Positions 33,350 through 42,142 are shown, counted from the first letter of the stretch. The stretch is DNA of 64,000 nucleotides from an uncultured Geobacter sp. (GCA_937886325.1 CALABV010000166.1:7350-71349); one strand, 5' to 3'. Numbers and translations are program-made. Notes: generated by a model not told the origin, from the sequence alone.

Positions 33350-35857
33350 TCAATTTCCGGGGCGCGTCCGGTCGCTTCCCTGCCCCAACTCCTCCACCGC
33401 TCTTCGCGCACGTTCCACAATCTCTTCCGGTGTCTCCCTGCCGAAAACAAGCGGTTTGCCGAAGCGAACCTCCACCGTTCCCCGCCTCGGCCATGCAGCG
33501 CCCCTCGGCATGACCTTCTCCATCCCCATTATCCGCACCGGCGCCACGGGAACGGAAAGTTCCCGTACCATTACGCCGATCCCCTGACGGAAGGGAAGAA
33601 GCCGCCCGTCCTCCGACCTGGCGCCTTCCGGGAAGAGCAGGATATTGAGCCGATGATCGGCCAGCTTTCCCATATGGGCGAGGGAGCGACGGAAGCCGCC
33701 CGTCTGTGACAGGGGAAACAGGTTCAGGAACAGCGTGCCGTATTCGTAGGTGAAACGTTTCCAGGCCATTCCCAACCAGGTGCGGTAATTCCGGAAGAAG
33801 AACTCTTCCCATGCCGCGGTGGCCGTGGCATAGCGCCAGTGAGGTGGGAGGGAGAAGAGAATGGCCGGCTGGTCCAGGTAGCTCTGGTGATTGGAAATGA
33901 ACATGACCGGAGACTCAAGGTGTGTCAGATTTTCGAGTCCGGAGACCCGGAGCGTGACGAACATACGAAAGAGAGGACCGTGAAAGACGGCATTCAGGAC
34001 CCGGCGCGACCCCCGGAAAAAACGTCGGTTCGTCCAGAACCGGAGCCGACGGGCATCTTCCGGCCGTTCCCGCAGGGTTATCAGCCGCCGCAGGTCCGCC
34101 AGGGTCGCTGCAGGGCCGATGGCCGAGTCTTCCAGATCGATCCGGTATTCCTGTTCGATGCAGTTCACCAGTTCCAGAGCGCCGATGGAGGTCAGACCGA
34201 GGTCGGTCACCAGTGATGAGTCTTCCCGGACATCCCGGGCCGGGCGTTCCGTAATCCGGGCAATCAGGTTCACGAGGGGATCCGCGGACGCTTGTTCCCG
34301 GACCTCTTCTCCCTGTTCAATCCGCTGCTTCACAAGAAACTTCCGGATCTTCAGGGTCGTGGTCTTGGGAAATTCCGGGTCGGGCCACAGGGAAAAGCCG
34401 GTGATGCGGTGCAGGGGGTCGAGCTTTCCGTTCGCCTCCAGAATAATCTGATCTGGGGGCCTGCCGCTTCCGTCCGGGAGGAGCACGGCGTGCACCTCCT
34501 CGCCACCGCCGCGATCCAGGCCGATAACGCACGCCTCCCGTACCCCGGCGAGGGCGTTCAGGATGTTCTCCAGTTCGTCGGGATAGACGTTTATCCCGGC
34601 GCCGGTGACAATCAGCTCCTTTCTCCTTCCCAAGACCCTGAGGTCACCCTGTTCATCAACCCTTCCCAGATCACCGGTCCGGAACCAGCCGTCCCGCGTG
34701 AACGCCTCACGCGTCGCAGTCTCGTTCCCGTAGTAGCCGGGAAAGACATTCATTCCACGGGCCAGGATTTCCCCGTTCTCGATCCGGATTCCCACCCCCG
34801 GCAGCGCCCTCCCGACGGAACCAGCCACCCGACGCTCCATGGTGTTGGCCGTCAGCACCGGCGCGCACTCGGTCAGGCCATACCCTTCCACGACGGAAAT
34901 GCCCAGCGCGTCCCAGAAGCGGAAGAGTTCAGGAGCAAGGGCTGCCCCGCCGGAGACGAACAGCACGAAATGCCGGCCGAACCGCCTCCGTATCGGCAAA
35001 AAAAGCAGCATCCTCACACTGACGGGCATACCTTCGGCACGTCGAAGCAGATATCGAAACACTCCTCCCAGGTGTTTCGCCTCCACCTCCCGCTCAATGG
35101 AGCCCTTCAGCAGCTGCAACAAACGGGGAACGCAGATCACGGCCCGTATATCCTCCTCCCTGAGAGCTTCCAGGATCGCCGAAGGCTTGAGTGTCCGGAT
35201 ATGCACAATGGCGGCGCCGCGGAAGAGAGGGGTGAGGAATCCTCCCATCTGCTCGAAGAGGTGGGAGAGTGGAAGGAGGGAAAGGAAAGTGAAATCCGGC
35301 CCCACGATGGGAAGATGGTCATTTACCTGAAGCAGGTTGGCCACGAGATTTCCGTGTGTCAGAATGACGCCCTTGGGCATGCCCGTGGTCCCCGAGGTGT
35401 ACACCAGTTCCGCCATGTCGTCCGGAACCGTGTCCGTGAGCGGCGCAAGAGGGTCCGTCTCCGGCAGGACGAATTCCAGGTCTTCGGCGAAACAGGAAGG
35501 AACGCCGTAAAGCGTATCCGGCTTGAGCCTGCTCTGAATGACGAGACGCGCTTCGGATATGCGCAGGATGGTGGCTGCCCTCTCCGCTCCGGACATGAAA
35601 TCGACCGGGACAACGACCGCCCCCCGTGCGACGCATCCCCAGAACGCAACCGCCCACCACGGGCTGTTCGGCGCCCAGAGGAGAACACGGTCTCCCGTGC
35701 CGACGCCTCGCCGGGCTAGCCAGGAGTTCATGCGGAGAGAAAGATCGAACAGGGATTCATAGGAGAACAGGAAACGGCGCACACCTGTCCGGTAACAGAG
35801 AGCGGGCCGGTCGCCCCACGTGGGAAATGCGCGCAGAAGGTCAGGCAAGGTCACCAT
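33350..35857 (-). CDS. Acyl-AMP ligase / acyl carrier / 1-acylglycerol-phosphate acyltransferase fusion (Aas-like)
   Basis: An 835-residue three-domain protein. Residues about 1-510 form an AMP-dependent ligase (A3 motif 'YTSGTTGMPKGVILTHGNL', 'YGLTECAPV', 'GWFRTGDLGRVDEQGDL'). Residues about 530-600 form an acyl-carrier-like domain with a putative pantetheine Ser in 'DLGLTSIGALELV'. Residues about 625-835 form a PlsC/LPLAT acyltransferase with the H-x4-D motif 'NHQSYLD' and 'FPEGARSEDGRLLPFRQG'. It probably activates a fatty acid, loads it on its own carrier domain and transfers it to a lysophospholipid, comparable with E. coli Aas but with a built-in carrier. The protein lacks the permease part seen in some relatives. 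It is convergent with archease, 18 bases apart. Confidence 0.88.
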   Translation of the reverse strand: MVTLPDLLRAFPTWGDRPALCYRTGVRRFLFSYESLFDLSLRMNSWLARRGVGTGDRVLLWAPNSPWWAVAFWGCVARGAVVVPVDFMSGAERAATILRISEARLVIQSRLKPDTLYGVPSCFAEDLEFVLPETDPLAPLTDTVPDDMAELVYTSGTTGMPKGVILTHGNLVANLLQVNDHLPIVGPDFTFLSLLPLSHLFEQMGGFLTPLFRGAAIVHIRTLKPSAILEALREEDIRAVICVPRLLQLLKGSIEREVEAKHLGGVFRYLLRRAEGMPVSVRMLLFLPIRRRFGRHFVLFVSGGAALAPELFRFWDALGISVVEGYGLTECAPVLTANTMERRVAGSVGRALPGVGIRIENGEILARGMNVFPGYYGNETATREAFTRDGWFRTGDLGRVDEQGDLRVLGRRKELIVTGAGINVYPDELENILNALAGVREACVIGLDRGGGEEVHAVLLPDGSGRPPDQIILEANGKLDPLHRITGFSLWPDPEFPKTTTLKIRKFLVKQRIEQGEEVREQASADPLVNLIARITERPARDVREDSSLVTDLGLTSIGALELVNCIEQEYRIDLEDSAIGPAATLADLRRLITLRERPEDARRLRFWTNRRFFRGSRRVLNAVFHGPLFRMFVTLRVSGLENLTHLESPVMFISNHQSYLDQPAILFSLPPHWRYATATAAWEEFFFRNYRTWLGMAWKRFTYEYGTLFLNLFPLSQTGGFRRSLAHMGKLADHRLNILLFPEGARSEDGRLLPFRQGIGVMVRELSVPVAPVRIMGMEKVMPRGAAWPRRGTVEVRFGKPLVFGRETPEEIVERARRAVEELGQGSDRTRPGN

Positions 35858-35915
35858 TTTTGTCCTGAAGGGGACGGGGTATCGCTACGGCATCACGCCG
35901 GTCCCTTTTTATACA

Positions 35916-35943
35916 AGTATAATACCGACGACCTTGCGGGCAA
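35916..35943 (-). promoter_or_regulatory. Probable promoter of the acyl-ligase/acyltransferase gene
   Basis: Minus strand: TTGCCC (35943-35938), 16-bp spacer, TATACT (35921-35916), about 60 bases before the ATG at 35857. The -10 box matches 5 of 6 and the -35 box 4 of 6 consensus bases. Confidence 0.45.
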
Positions 35944-36041
35944 CCTCCCTGTTTATCAAACGGGGGGCGTTGTCACGACACCTTTCCCGGCAGATACGAC
36001 GATACCGCGACAAACGTGCGGGATAGCGGGACGCTGCGCTT

Positions 36042-36669
36042 TCATGGCAGCTTTCGATATATCATCGACTCAACCCTGACAAGGGGGACATCCACACTGT
36101 TGATCATCTCCGAGTGACCGAGAAAGTGATAGCCGCGCGGAGAGAGATGGCGACATAATTTCCGGAGCAGTTTCTGCTGGGTGGGCCTGTCAAAATAGAT
36201 CATGACGTTGCGGCAGAAAATAACGTTTTTTTCGTCCGGCAACCGGAAATCGTCATCCATCAGATTCAGGCGGTTGAATTTGACCATCGACCGCAGTTCC
36301 GGGGTTGTCCTGACGAGCCCGACATTTCTGTATCTGTTTTCCATGAGATACCTTCGCATCATTGCCGGGGGAATCGAGGAAATTTTCTCCTTTTCGTAGA
36401 TTCCCAGCTTCGCTTTCTCCAGCGACCTGGTACAGATGTCGGTGGCGAGGACGGAAAAGCATGTGCCGCGGTACATCCGGAAGCATTCGCTCAATACCAT
36501 GGCCAACGTATACGGTTTCTCGCCGCTGGAACACCCTGCACTCCATACCTTCAGCATTCCCGAAGAACCGGAAGAGAACGGGAAGCAGTTCGGAGATGCA
36601 TTGAAACGTAATTTCGCCGGAGAAAATCAATTCACCGTAATCATCCGTTTTCATGAATTCCCACTTCAT
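36042..36669 (-). pseudogene. Decayed CheR-type chemotaxis methyltransferase
   Basis: The frame 36557-36042 encodes the catalytic C-terminal domain of CheR: 'KVWSAGCSSGEKPYTLAM' (SAM site, with Lys where Glu is usual in GEEPY), 'FSVLATDICTRSLEKA', 'DEKNVIFCRNVMIYFD' and 'GYHFLGHSEMIN'. The residues that should precede it ('FSGEITFQC' to 'FRFFGNAEG') lie in a different frame (36669 to about 36560), so a single-base indel separates them. The N-terminal helical domain of CheR is missing: the upstream frame is closed by a TAG. No chemoreceptor or other che gene is nearby. I read it as a broken, non-functional copy; an assembly error could explain the frameshift but not the missing domain. Confidence 0.7.
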
Positions 36670-37103
36670 GCCTACCTACCCCCGTTGCCGGCGGAATCGG
36701 CGCGACAGTCCGTTCATGACCTACGGAAACGCAGCGATATGAAAGATATGTTCTCGTAACTGCCTTGCCTGACTTCTGAATATTTATTGAATAACGGAAT
36801 TATCGAAAAAATATTTAATATGTCCAGCATGCCGAACAATATTTAACATTCAGTGGACCAACAGCGTCATCAAGCCGTACTTTGACGATGTATTCGTTAC
36901 CCGTCGGAACGTTTCCATCGGGCGAAGGGAGTAAGTGTATTCAGTTTCAATCCGGAGTCTACGGATGGCCACTATTTTGCCAAACCCATTTTCATGGTAT
37001 ATAGATTCATGCAACCGCCGTCCCCGAGAGGGGAGCGGAGTGTGTTCAATCGCACGTGCCGGTTCTGCCCGCGGGCAGAATCGGATACCAAAGGAGACGA
37101 AGC
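36670..37103. other. Intergenic region, AT-rich, no gene seen
   Basis: This stretch of about 430 bases separates the cheR remnant from the BamE-like gene. It is AT-rich around 36770-36860, with three AATATTTA copies. The only open frames are short and without recognisable content. The left part may hold eroded cheR N-terminal sequence. I see no clear promoter. Confidence 0.35.
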
Positions 37104-37466
37104 ATGAAGAAAAGATTGTTGCAGTTCGCCTTCGCGGTGCTTATCACGTTCGCATCCACGCACCTGCTCGCCGGTCCCCAGGCAGGAGTGACCGACACCA
37201 GGTTCAACAGGAGATTTCTCCCCACCATCAAACCGATGATGACCTATGAACAGATTGTCAGGGTTGTCGGGGCTCCCGGCGTCAAACTGGGCGAGGCGGG
37301 AAAGACTTCGCAGCAGACGGCTCAGTACCGCTGGAAAGGGGGCAAGGGGTCTGTCCTGACAGTAAGGCTCGTGAACAACAGAATGTCTGACGCGACGGTT
37401 CTGGCGCCCAACGGGCATTCCTATCTCATCCGGAGTGACGGCAGGATTGTCGAGATGCCCCGATAG
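37104..37466 (+). CDS. Small secreted BamE/SmpA-like protein
   Basis: A 120-residue protein with a cleavable signal peptide (residues 1-20, ending 'THLLAG'), starting at ATG 37104 after AAAGGAG. The mature part contains 'IKPMMTYEQIVRVVGAPGVKLGE', 'QYRWKGGKGSVLTVRLVNNRM', the pattern of the small BamE-like fold (helix pair, then a short beta-sheet). Proteins of this fold are often inhibitors, scaffolds or small lipoprotein partners; this one has no lipobox Cys. Its function is unknown. The next gene starts 43 bases downstream. Confidence 0.7.
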   Translation: MKKRLLQFAFAVLITFASTHLLAGPQAGVTDTRFNRRFLPTIKPMMTYEQIVRVVGAPGVKLGEAGKTSQQTAQYRWKGGKGSVLTVRLVNNRMSDATVLAPNGHSYLIRSDGRIVEMPR

Positions 37467-37509
37467 CGGCCATCGGGCGCCTTTTCAGAGCCATTGAAGG
37501 GAGAACCCC

Positions 37510-38091
37510 GTGAATCAGCCGTTGCTCACTTTACACATGCCGGACTGGCTTGAAAAATTCGAAGCGCAAGCGGGAGCCCCTTTTCCGAGCGTCGAGGAAC
37601 GCATGCGTTTCGTCATCGGGCTTTCCCGGCGCAATAGCAGCGAAGGAACCGGAGGACCTTTCGGCGCGGCGGTTTTCCGGATGGACGACGGCACCCTGCT
37701 TGCGTCGGGAGTGAACCTGGTCGTAGCGTGTCGTTGCTCGCTGCTCCATGCCGAGATGGTAGCGATACTCCGGGCTCAGATCCTGGCCGGCACCCATGAT
37801 CTGAGCGGCGAGGGCCTGCCCCACTTTGAGCTGGTTACGAGCACCGAGCCCTGCGCCATGTGTCACGGAGCGATCCTATGGTCGGGGATCCGAAGGCTCC
37901 TGTGCGGCGCGCGGAGACAAGATGCGGAGAGCATCGGATTCGATGAGGGAGAAAAACCGCCTTCATGGCGATACGGCCTGGAAAAGCGGGGGATCGTTGT
38001 CAGAGAGGGGATCCTTCGCGAGGAAGCTATAGCCGTGCTGCGTGAGTATCGTGCGGGTGGCGGGAGGATCTATAATCCCGAAAGGCGTTGA
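37510..38091 (+). CDS. Nucleoside/guanine deaminase-like protein
   Basis: A 193-residue enzyme of the cytidine-deaminase-like fold, starting at GTG 37510 (GAAGGGAG before it). The zinc motif is complete: 'CSLLHAEMVAIL' (His, Glu) and 'TSTEPCAMCHGAILWSGI' (PCxxC). 'GTGGPFGAAVFRMDDGTLLASGVNLV' is the substrate-side strand. It resembles guanine deaminases and TadA; the lack of the TadA-type ending and the longer N-terminus favour a free base or nucleoside substrate. The exact substrate is uncertain. Confidence 0.82.
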   Translation: MNQPLLTLHMPDWLEKFEAQAGAPFPSVEERMRFVIGLSRRNSSEGTGGPFGAAVFRMDDGTLLASGVNLVVACRCSLLHAEMVAILRAQILAGTHDLSGEGLPHFELVTSTEPCAMCHGAILWSGIRRLLCGARRQDAESIGFDEGEKPPSWRYGLEKRGIVVREGILREEAIAVLREYRAGGGRIYNPERR

Positions 38092-38345
38092 ACTTTTTTT
38101 GTTGATCCGTTCTTTATTTTTTTATATAACGTAAAACGTTTGGCCGGAAGAAAACCGCCGGAGCGCAACAGTACACCGCCCTTCCCTCCATACACAATCC
38201 GGGAATGGCAACGGCACGCAGCCCTTCACCTCTCTTCAGAACCAGCCATACCCCCATCAAAAGCGGACCCCCGCGAAAAAGGACTGTCACGGGATATCCG
38301 CGGCGCCATGCTTGAAAATCGGAATACGCTCCATTGAGGCTAACA

Positions 38346-38915
38346 ATGCACGAATATGACATCGGTTCGAAATTGAGAGAGTTGCGACTTGCACGGAACC
38401 TGACACTTCAGGCGGTTGCCAGAGAAATCGGCTTTTCCATTGCGCTTCTGTCCCAGATAGAAAACAACCACATCTCTCCCCCTATCGCCACTCTCTCGAA
38501 ACTCGCGCGTTTTTTCAAGGTACAGATGAGTTCCCTGTTCGTGGAAAAAGACGAGGAAAAAAAATACGAGATCATACGAAAGAATGACAGACAGGTCGTA
38601 TCCCATGTCGTATCCAAGGCGGGCGCCAGCCACGGATACTTTTTCGAATCTCTCACTTCGGGAATGACCAACAAAAAAATGGTTCCTTTCATAATCACGC
38701 TGTCCGACGACATCCAGGACAGCACCACCTACAGCAACGAGGGTGAATCTTTCATCCATGTCCTGAGCGGATCCTTTTTCATCCTGCTGAACGGGAACCG
38801 GATAGCCCTCGAAGAAGGCGACAGCATCTATTTCGACACCTCACTGGAACACAGGTTCCTCACGGCGAAAGGCGTGGAAACGACAATCCTCGAGGTCACG
38901 ACCGGCCGGGCATAA
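38346..38915 (+). CDS. XRE-family regulator with cupin domain
   Basis: A 189-residue transcription regulator. The N-terminal helix-turn-helix (about 5-62) reads 'IGSKLRELRLARNLTLQAVAREIGFSIALLSQIENN'-type sequence. The C-terminal cupin (about 115-185) includes 'GESFIHVLSGSFFILLNGNRIALEEGDSIYFDTSLEHRF', with a likely metal or ligand pocket. This architecture (HipB-like HTH plus cupin_2) is typical of small-molecule-responsive repressors controlling adjacent transport or amine catabolism genes. No clear target is next to it. ATG 38346 follows TGAGG. Confidence 0.87.
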   Translation: MHEYDIGSKLRELRLARNLTLQAVAREIGFSIALLSQIENNHISPPIATLSKLARFFKVQMSSLFVEKDEEKKYEIIRKNDRQVVSHVVSKAGASHGYFFESLTSGMTNKKMVPFIITLSDDIQDSTTYSNEGESFIHVLSGSFFILLNGNRIALEEGDSIYFDTSLEHRFLTAKGVETTILEVTTGRA

Positions 38916-39123
38916 ACCGTCTTCCCGATAAAAACTATCCCTGCTGATTGAATGTCCGAAGACTACTTTGCCTCCCAGACGGAAGTGTAATATCAACTTT
39001 TACATACCAACGCCCCCCTATCGCCCGGTTTCTTGGACACTTTTTTCATTGTGAGACCGCAACACCTCGTTATTACTCAATCTTAAGCATAGGGGAACCA
39101 AAGTGGCTCAATTTTTAATTATC
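38916..39123. other. Intergenic region upstream of the cold-shock gene
   Basis: No coding sequence is seen. The right end carries AT-rich DNA (CAATTTTTAATTA, about 39110-39122) directly before the -35 box of the cold-shock gene, which may act as an UP element. Confidence 0.3.
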
Positions 39124-39153
39124 TTGACATCCTCCCGCCAAAGCTGGTAGGGT
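39124..39153 (+). promoter_or_regulatory. Probable promoter of the cold-shock gene
   Basis: TTGACA (39124-39129) preceded by an A/T-rich UP-like stretch, an 18-bp spacer, and TAGGGT (39148-39153). The leader would be about 55 bases. The weak -10 with a perfect -35 fits a gene controlled also at the RNA level. Confidence 0.45.
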
Positions 39154-39214
39154 GTCACTCGTCCGGAAAAAGTCCCGGACATATTTTACAGCAGGTATAG
39201 GAGAAAGTAAGTAC

Positions 39215-39415
39215 ATGGCAAAAGGTACGGTAAAGTGGTTCAATGACAGCAAGGGTTTTGGTTTTCTCGAGCAGGAGAACGGCGGCGACGTGTTCGTCCA
39301 CTTCTCGGCCATCACGGGCAACGGCTTCAAATCCCTTGCTGAAGGTGACGAAGTGACATTCGATGTCGTCAACGGCCCCAAGGGTCTCCAGGCGGCAAAC
39401 GTGACCAGAATATAA
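39215..39415 (+). CDS. Cold-shock protein (CspA family)
   Basis: A 66-residue single cold-shock domain that binds single-stranded RNA and DNA and melts RNA structure. It has 'MAKGTVKWFNDSKGFGFLEQ' (RNP1 'KGFGFL') and 'DVFVHFSAI' (RNP2), and ends 'GPKGLQAANVTRI'. ATG 39215 is preceded by AGGAG with a rather long spacing. It is a single-gene unit with its own promoter and terminator. Confidence 0.96.
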   Translation: MAKGTVKWFNDSKGFGFLEQENGGDVFVHFSAITGNGFKSLAEGDEVTFDVVNGPKGLQAANVTRI

Positions 39416-39434
39416 GTTTTCATTACCTGTTCAC

Positions 39435-39467
39435 AAAAAAGCCCCGGCTAAAACCGGGGCTTTTTTT
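39435..39467 (+). terminator. Rho-independent terminator of the cold-shock gene
   Basis: AAAAAAGCCCCGG (39435-39447) pairs with CCGGGGCTTTTTT (39454-39466) around a 6-base loop, with seven T residues at the end. It should work in both directions and also ends the leftward Mla-remnant transcript. Confidence 0.9.
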
Positions 39468-39488
39468 ATTCCGAAAACGACCTGCGCG

Positions 39489-40133
39489 CTACCCTGATTT
39501 TCCGTCTGCCTTGACCGGAACTGCCGCATTAACCCCGCGGACCCCCCGGGCCATCTCCCTGCTGAGACTCTCCAGCGCCCTCCCCATTGCCGCCACTAGC
39601 TGCTCGATACCGTCTACGAACCTCTTCCCTGACGTCGGAATCATGTACCAGAAGAACCCTTGCGCCGTCCCCGCCGAAGATCGCCCATTGTGCCTTCAAC
39701 ACTACAACCTTTTTATCGATTGCCTCGAACCGGCTCACGTCAACGGAAACCCGGTACGCGCCCGGGATCCCGCGGCGCCAGGACGTGACGGAAATGCCGT
39801 CTCCGGCAAGCAGCGCGTCCAGATTCTCCCGTACCACCCGGCCCGTGTCGTTCTGCAGGGAACCGGCCCAGCGATTGAATTCGCTCACCAGGAGCTCGTT
39901 GTGCGAGGAACGGACGACAATCTGCGGCCTGTCAAGGTAATCGGGGATGGTACCGGGCCGACGCCGAGTACCACTGACGCGTCGGTCGACGCGGTCTTTG
40001 TCCCCGCCGTGGTGTTCTGCACGGGAGGCAGCGTGTAAAAGCGCGAACCGGAAGTAGTGCCGCAGCCGGAGAGGAGCAGGCACGCGCACCCGGCGGCCAG
40101 CACTGCCGTATGAACGCCATGAAAGATTCTCAT
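39489..40133 (-). pseudogene. PqiC/DUF330-type ABC transport auxiliary lipoprotein, two frameshifts
   Basis: The gene starts at ATG 40133 with a lipoprotein signal ('LAAGCACLLLSGCGTTSGSRFYTL'-type) and reads to 'LGVGPV' near 39953. There the frame must shift by one base to continue as 'IPDYLDRPQIVVRSS', 'WRRGIPGAYRVSVDVSRFE', 'LLVHDSDVREEV'. A second shift near 39635 is needed for 'DGIEQLVAAMGRALESLSRE', ending with TAG at 39489. With both shifts corrected, the protein is a full-length member of the family that works as the outer-membrane partner of MCE transporters. In its present state it cannot be made. Confidence 0.8.
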
Positions 40134-40140
40134 CATCACC

Positions 40141-40482
40141 TCACTGATTCTTCTTGTCCCAGATAATCGAATCCGGATGCTGTTCCAGATAGTCTCCCAG
40201 AATCCGAACGGCGCGGGCAGCCTGGGAAAGTTCATCCAGGGTTCGCGCCACATCGTTCATCAGAGCAGAATTCTCCGATGTCTTCGCGTCGATTGATGCC
40301 AATGTCTTTTCCGCCTGCTGCATGGTCTTTCTGGCAGCATCCAGCGTCTGCCCGACCTGGACGGGGATGCCCCGTTCGCCGGTGAATGCCTGATCGGCCC
40401 GAGAGGAAAAGGCCTTCAGGTTGTCCGTAGTCTCTTTTACGTTCGAAACGATGGGACCGAGCTGTGCATTGATGGTCCTGAG
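40141..40482 (-). pseudogene. C-terminal fragment of an MCE (MlaD-type) substrate-binding protein
   Basis: From 40482 the frame reads 'LRTINAQLGPIVSNVKETTD', 'GERGIPVQVGQTLDAARKTM' and ends 'YLEQHPDSIIWDKKNQ' with TGA at 40141. This is the helical tail of a PqiB/MlaD-like MCE protein, whose periplasmic MCE domain and membrane anchor are missing. The fragment begins immediately where the truncated mlaE stops and in a different frame, so it marks the right side of a deletion. The stop lies just before the PqiC-type gene, the normal operon order. Confidence 0.8.
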
Positions 40483-41197
40483 CGGACGCGCTCCGGCCGC
40501 ACTGCATCCCCCCCAGGCACCCGGACAGGGCCACCAGTATGCCGAATACCAACCCGGAAAAGAGGCCGATCCAGAGATTGGTGAGCCCGATCGACTTGGT
40601 CGTTTCGCTGTAGTATTCCATGAAGTTTATGTCCAGCGCCGTTACGGCCACGAACAGACCGCCCAGGATGCCCATCAGGTCCGCGTAGAGCGTGAGGAGC
40701 GGCATCATCAGGGAGAGCACGAGCATACGGGGAAGGACAAGGTAATCGATGGGAGATATTCCGGTGGTACGCAGCGCGTCGATCTCCTCGTTCACCTGCA
40801 TGGTCCCCAGGTGGGTGGCGAACGAGGCCCCGGTGCGTCCGGCCATGATGATGCCGGTCATGATGGCGCCCATGGCCCGCAGCATGGCAATCCCCACCAG
40901 GTCGGCCACATAGATCTGCGCTCCGAAGAGTTTGAGCTGGATGGCGGCCACGAACGCCAGGATCAGACCCACGAGAAAGCTGATTAGCGATACGATCGGC
41001 AGTGCCTCGCTGCTGCACTCCTGGACGATGTGCAGGAGATCGGAGCGGCGGAAACAGGCTTTCCCCGCACACACGCGAAGAAAGGAAACAAAGGTTCCAC
41101 CGATAAAGGAGAGTGTTTCCAGAATCGACTGCCACAGGCGGACCGCCACGTCACCCATGCGCGCGAGGAAAGGGATTTTCGACCCTCCCCTGCGCAC
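40483..41197 (-). pseudogene. MlaE-type lipid ABC permease, 3'-truncated by deletion
   Basis: The 5' part encodes an intact MlaE/YrbE permease up to 'VALSGCLGGMQCGRSAS'. It has the N-terminal amphipathic segment, 'LVGLILAFVAAIQLKLFGAQIYVA'-like helices, the conserved 'VNEEIDALRTTGISPIDYLVLPR' loop, and the helix 'SIGLTNLWIGLFSGLVFGILV'. After about residue 239 the frame enters out-of-frame MCE sequence and ends at 40232. The last membrane segment of about 25-30 residues, the ATPase gene (mlaF) and the start of the MCE gene are all absent. GTG 41197 is the start, 6 bases after the PPK2 stop. Confidence 0.8.
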
Positions 41198-41203
41198 GCC
41201 CCG

Positions 41204-42142
41204 TTATTTCGATCCTTTTGCCCGCTTTTTAGAACCGCCGGCGGATGCCTCGTTTTCCAGCGCCCTTCTCGCCTCGTCCAGTTCACCGCGCCGCGCCTCG
41301 TCAACCGTGGGAAAAGAGAGATCCAGGCTCTGCAGTGCATCCACAACGGCCCCGGCCACAACGAGTCTCGTGAACCACTTATTGTCCGCCGGAACCACGA
41401 ACCAGGGTGCCTCCGGAGTGGCGGTGTGACGGATCATGTCCTCGTAGGCCTCCATGTAGTCGTCGAAAAACTCGCGTTCCCTGGCATCGGCCAGGGAGAA
41501 CTTCCAGTTCTTTTCCGGCTCTTCAAGCCGGCTCAGGAAGCGTTTCCGCTGTTCCTCCCGGGAAACGTGGAGAAAGAACTTGCGGATCAGGACTCCGTTG
41601 CGGGACAGGTAGCGCTCGAAAGAGGCGATATCCTCGTAGCGCTCCTTCCAGATATTCTTTCCCACCAGTTTCCGCGGCAGTTTCTCCCTGGCTAGGAGTT
41701 CTTCATGGACCCGCACCACGAGCACCTCCTCGTAGTAGGATCGGTTGAAGATGCCGATCCTGCCCCGTTCGGGTAGGCGGCAGGAGGTGCGCCACAGGAA
41801 CTCGTGATCCAGTTCCTCCGCGGAAGGCGCTTTGAAGGAATAGACCTGGCACCCCTGGGGGTTCACCCCGGACATGACGTGTTCGATGGTGCCGTCCTTG
41901 CCCGCCGCGTCCATGGCCTGGAAGATGAGAAGCACCGCCCACTGGTCCTGGGCATAGAGCTTTTCCTGCATGTCCGCCAGCATCTCCACACCCTGCTCCA
42001 GGAACTCCTTTGCGCGGGGCTTGAATTCCGAGTCCAGGCCGGCAGTGTCTGCCGGGTCGATGTCACGGAGCCGGAATCCCTTGCCGGTCTCGATGCGGTA
42101 GGGCTTGATGAATTTCCTGATGGTCTTCTTTGTAATAGGCAT
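41204..42142 (-). CDS. PPK2-family polyphosphate kinase
   Basis: PPK2 enzymes move phosphate between polyphosphate and nucleotides; class I and III members make NTPs from NDPs or phosphorylate AMP. The 312-residue protein has the P-loop kinase core with Walker A 'FQAMDAAGKDGTIEHV' (about 74-89), 'NPQGCQVYSFKAPSAEELDH', the Walker B region 'IGIFNRSYYEEVLVVRVH' (130-147), and lid residues in 'SREEQRKRFLSRLEEPEKNWKF'. The one-domain length and 'EELDHDFLWR'-like motif are typical. A basic tail ('KKRAKGSK') ends it. GGAGGA precedes the ATG. It lies directly before the mlaE remnant. Confidence 0.92.
   Translation of the reverse strand: MPITKKTIRKFIKPYRIETGKGFRLRDIDPADTAGLDSEFKPRAKEFLEQGVEMLADMQEKLYAQDQWAVLLIFQAMDAAGKDGTIEHVMSGVNPQGCQVYSFKAPSAEELDHEFLWRTSCRLPERGRIGIFNRSYYEEVLVVRVHEELLAREKLPRKLVGKNIWKERYEDIASFERYLSRNGVLIRKFFLHVSREEQRKRFLSRLEEPEKNWKFSLADAREREFFDDYMEAYEDMIRHTATPEAPWFVVPADNKWFTRLVVAGAVVDALQSLDLSFPTVDEARRGELDEARRALENEASAGGSKKRAKGSK

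Noticed and set aside
34292..35719. A 475-codon plus-strand open frame inside the acyl-ligase gene
   Set aside because: Antisense shadow of a clear adenylating enzyme.
38114..38362. An 82-codon minus-strand frame before the XRE-cupin gene
   Set aside because: It overlaps the regulator start on the other strand and has no homology or ribosome site.
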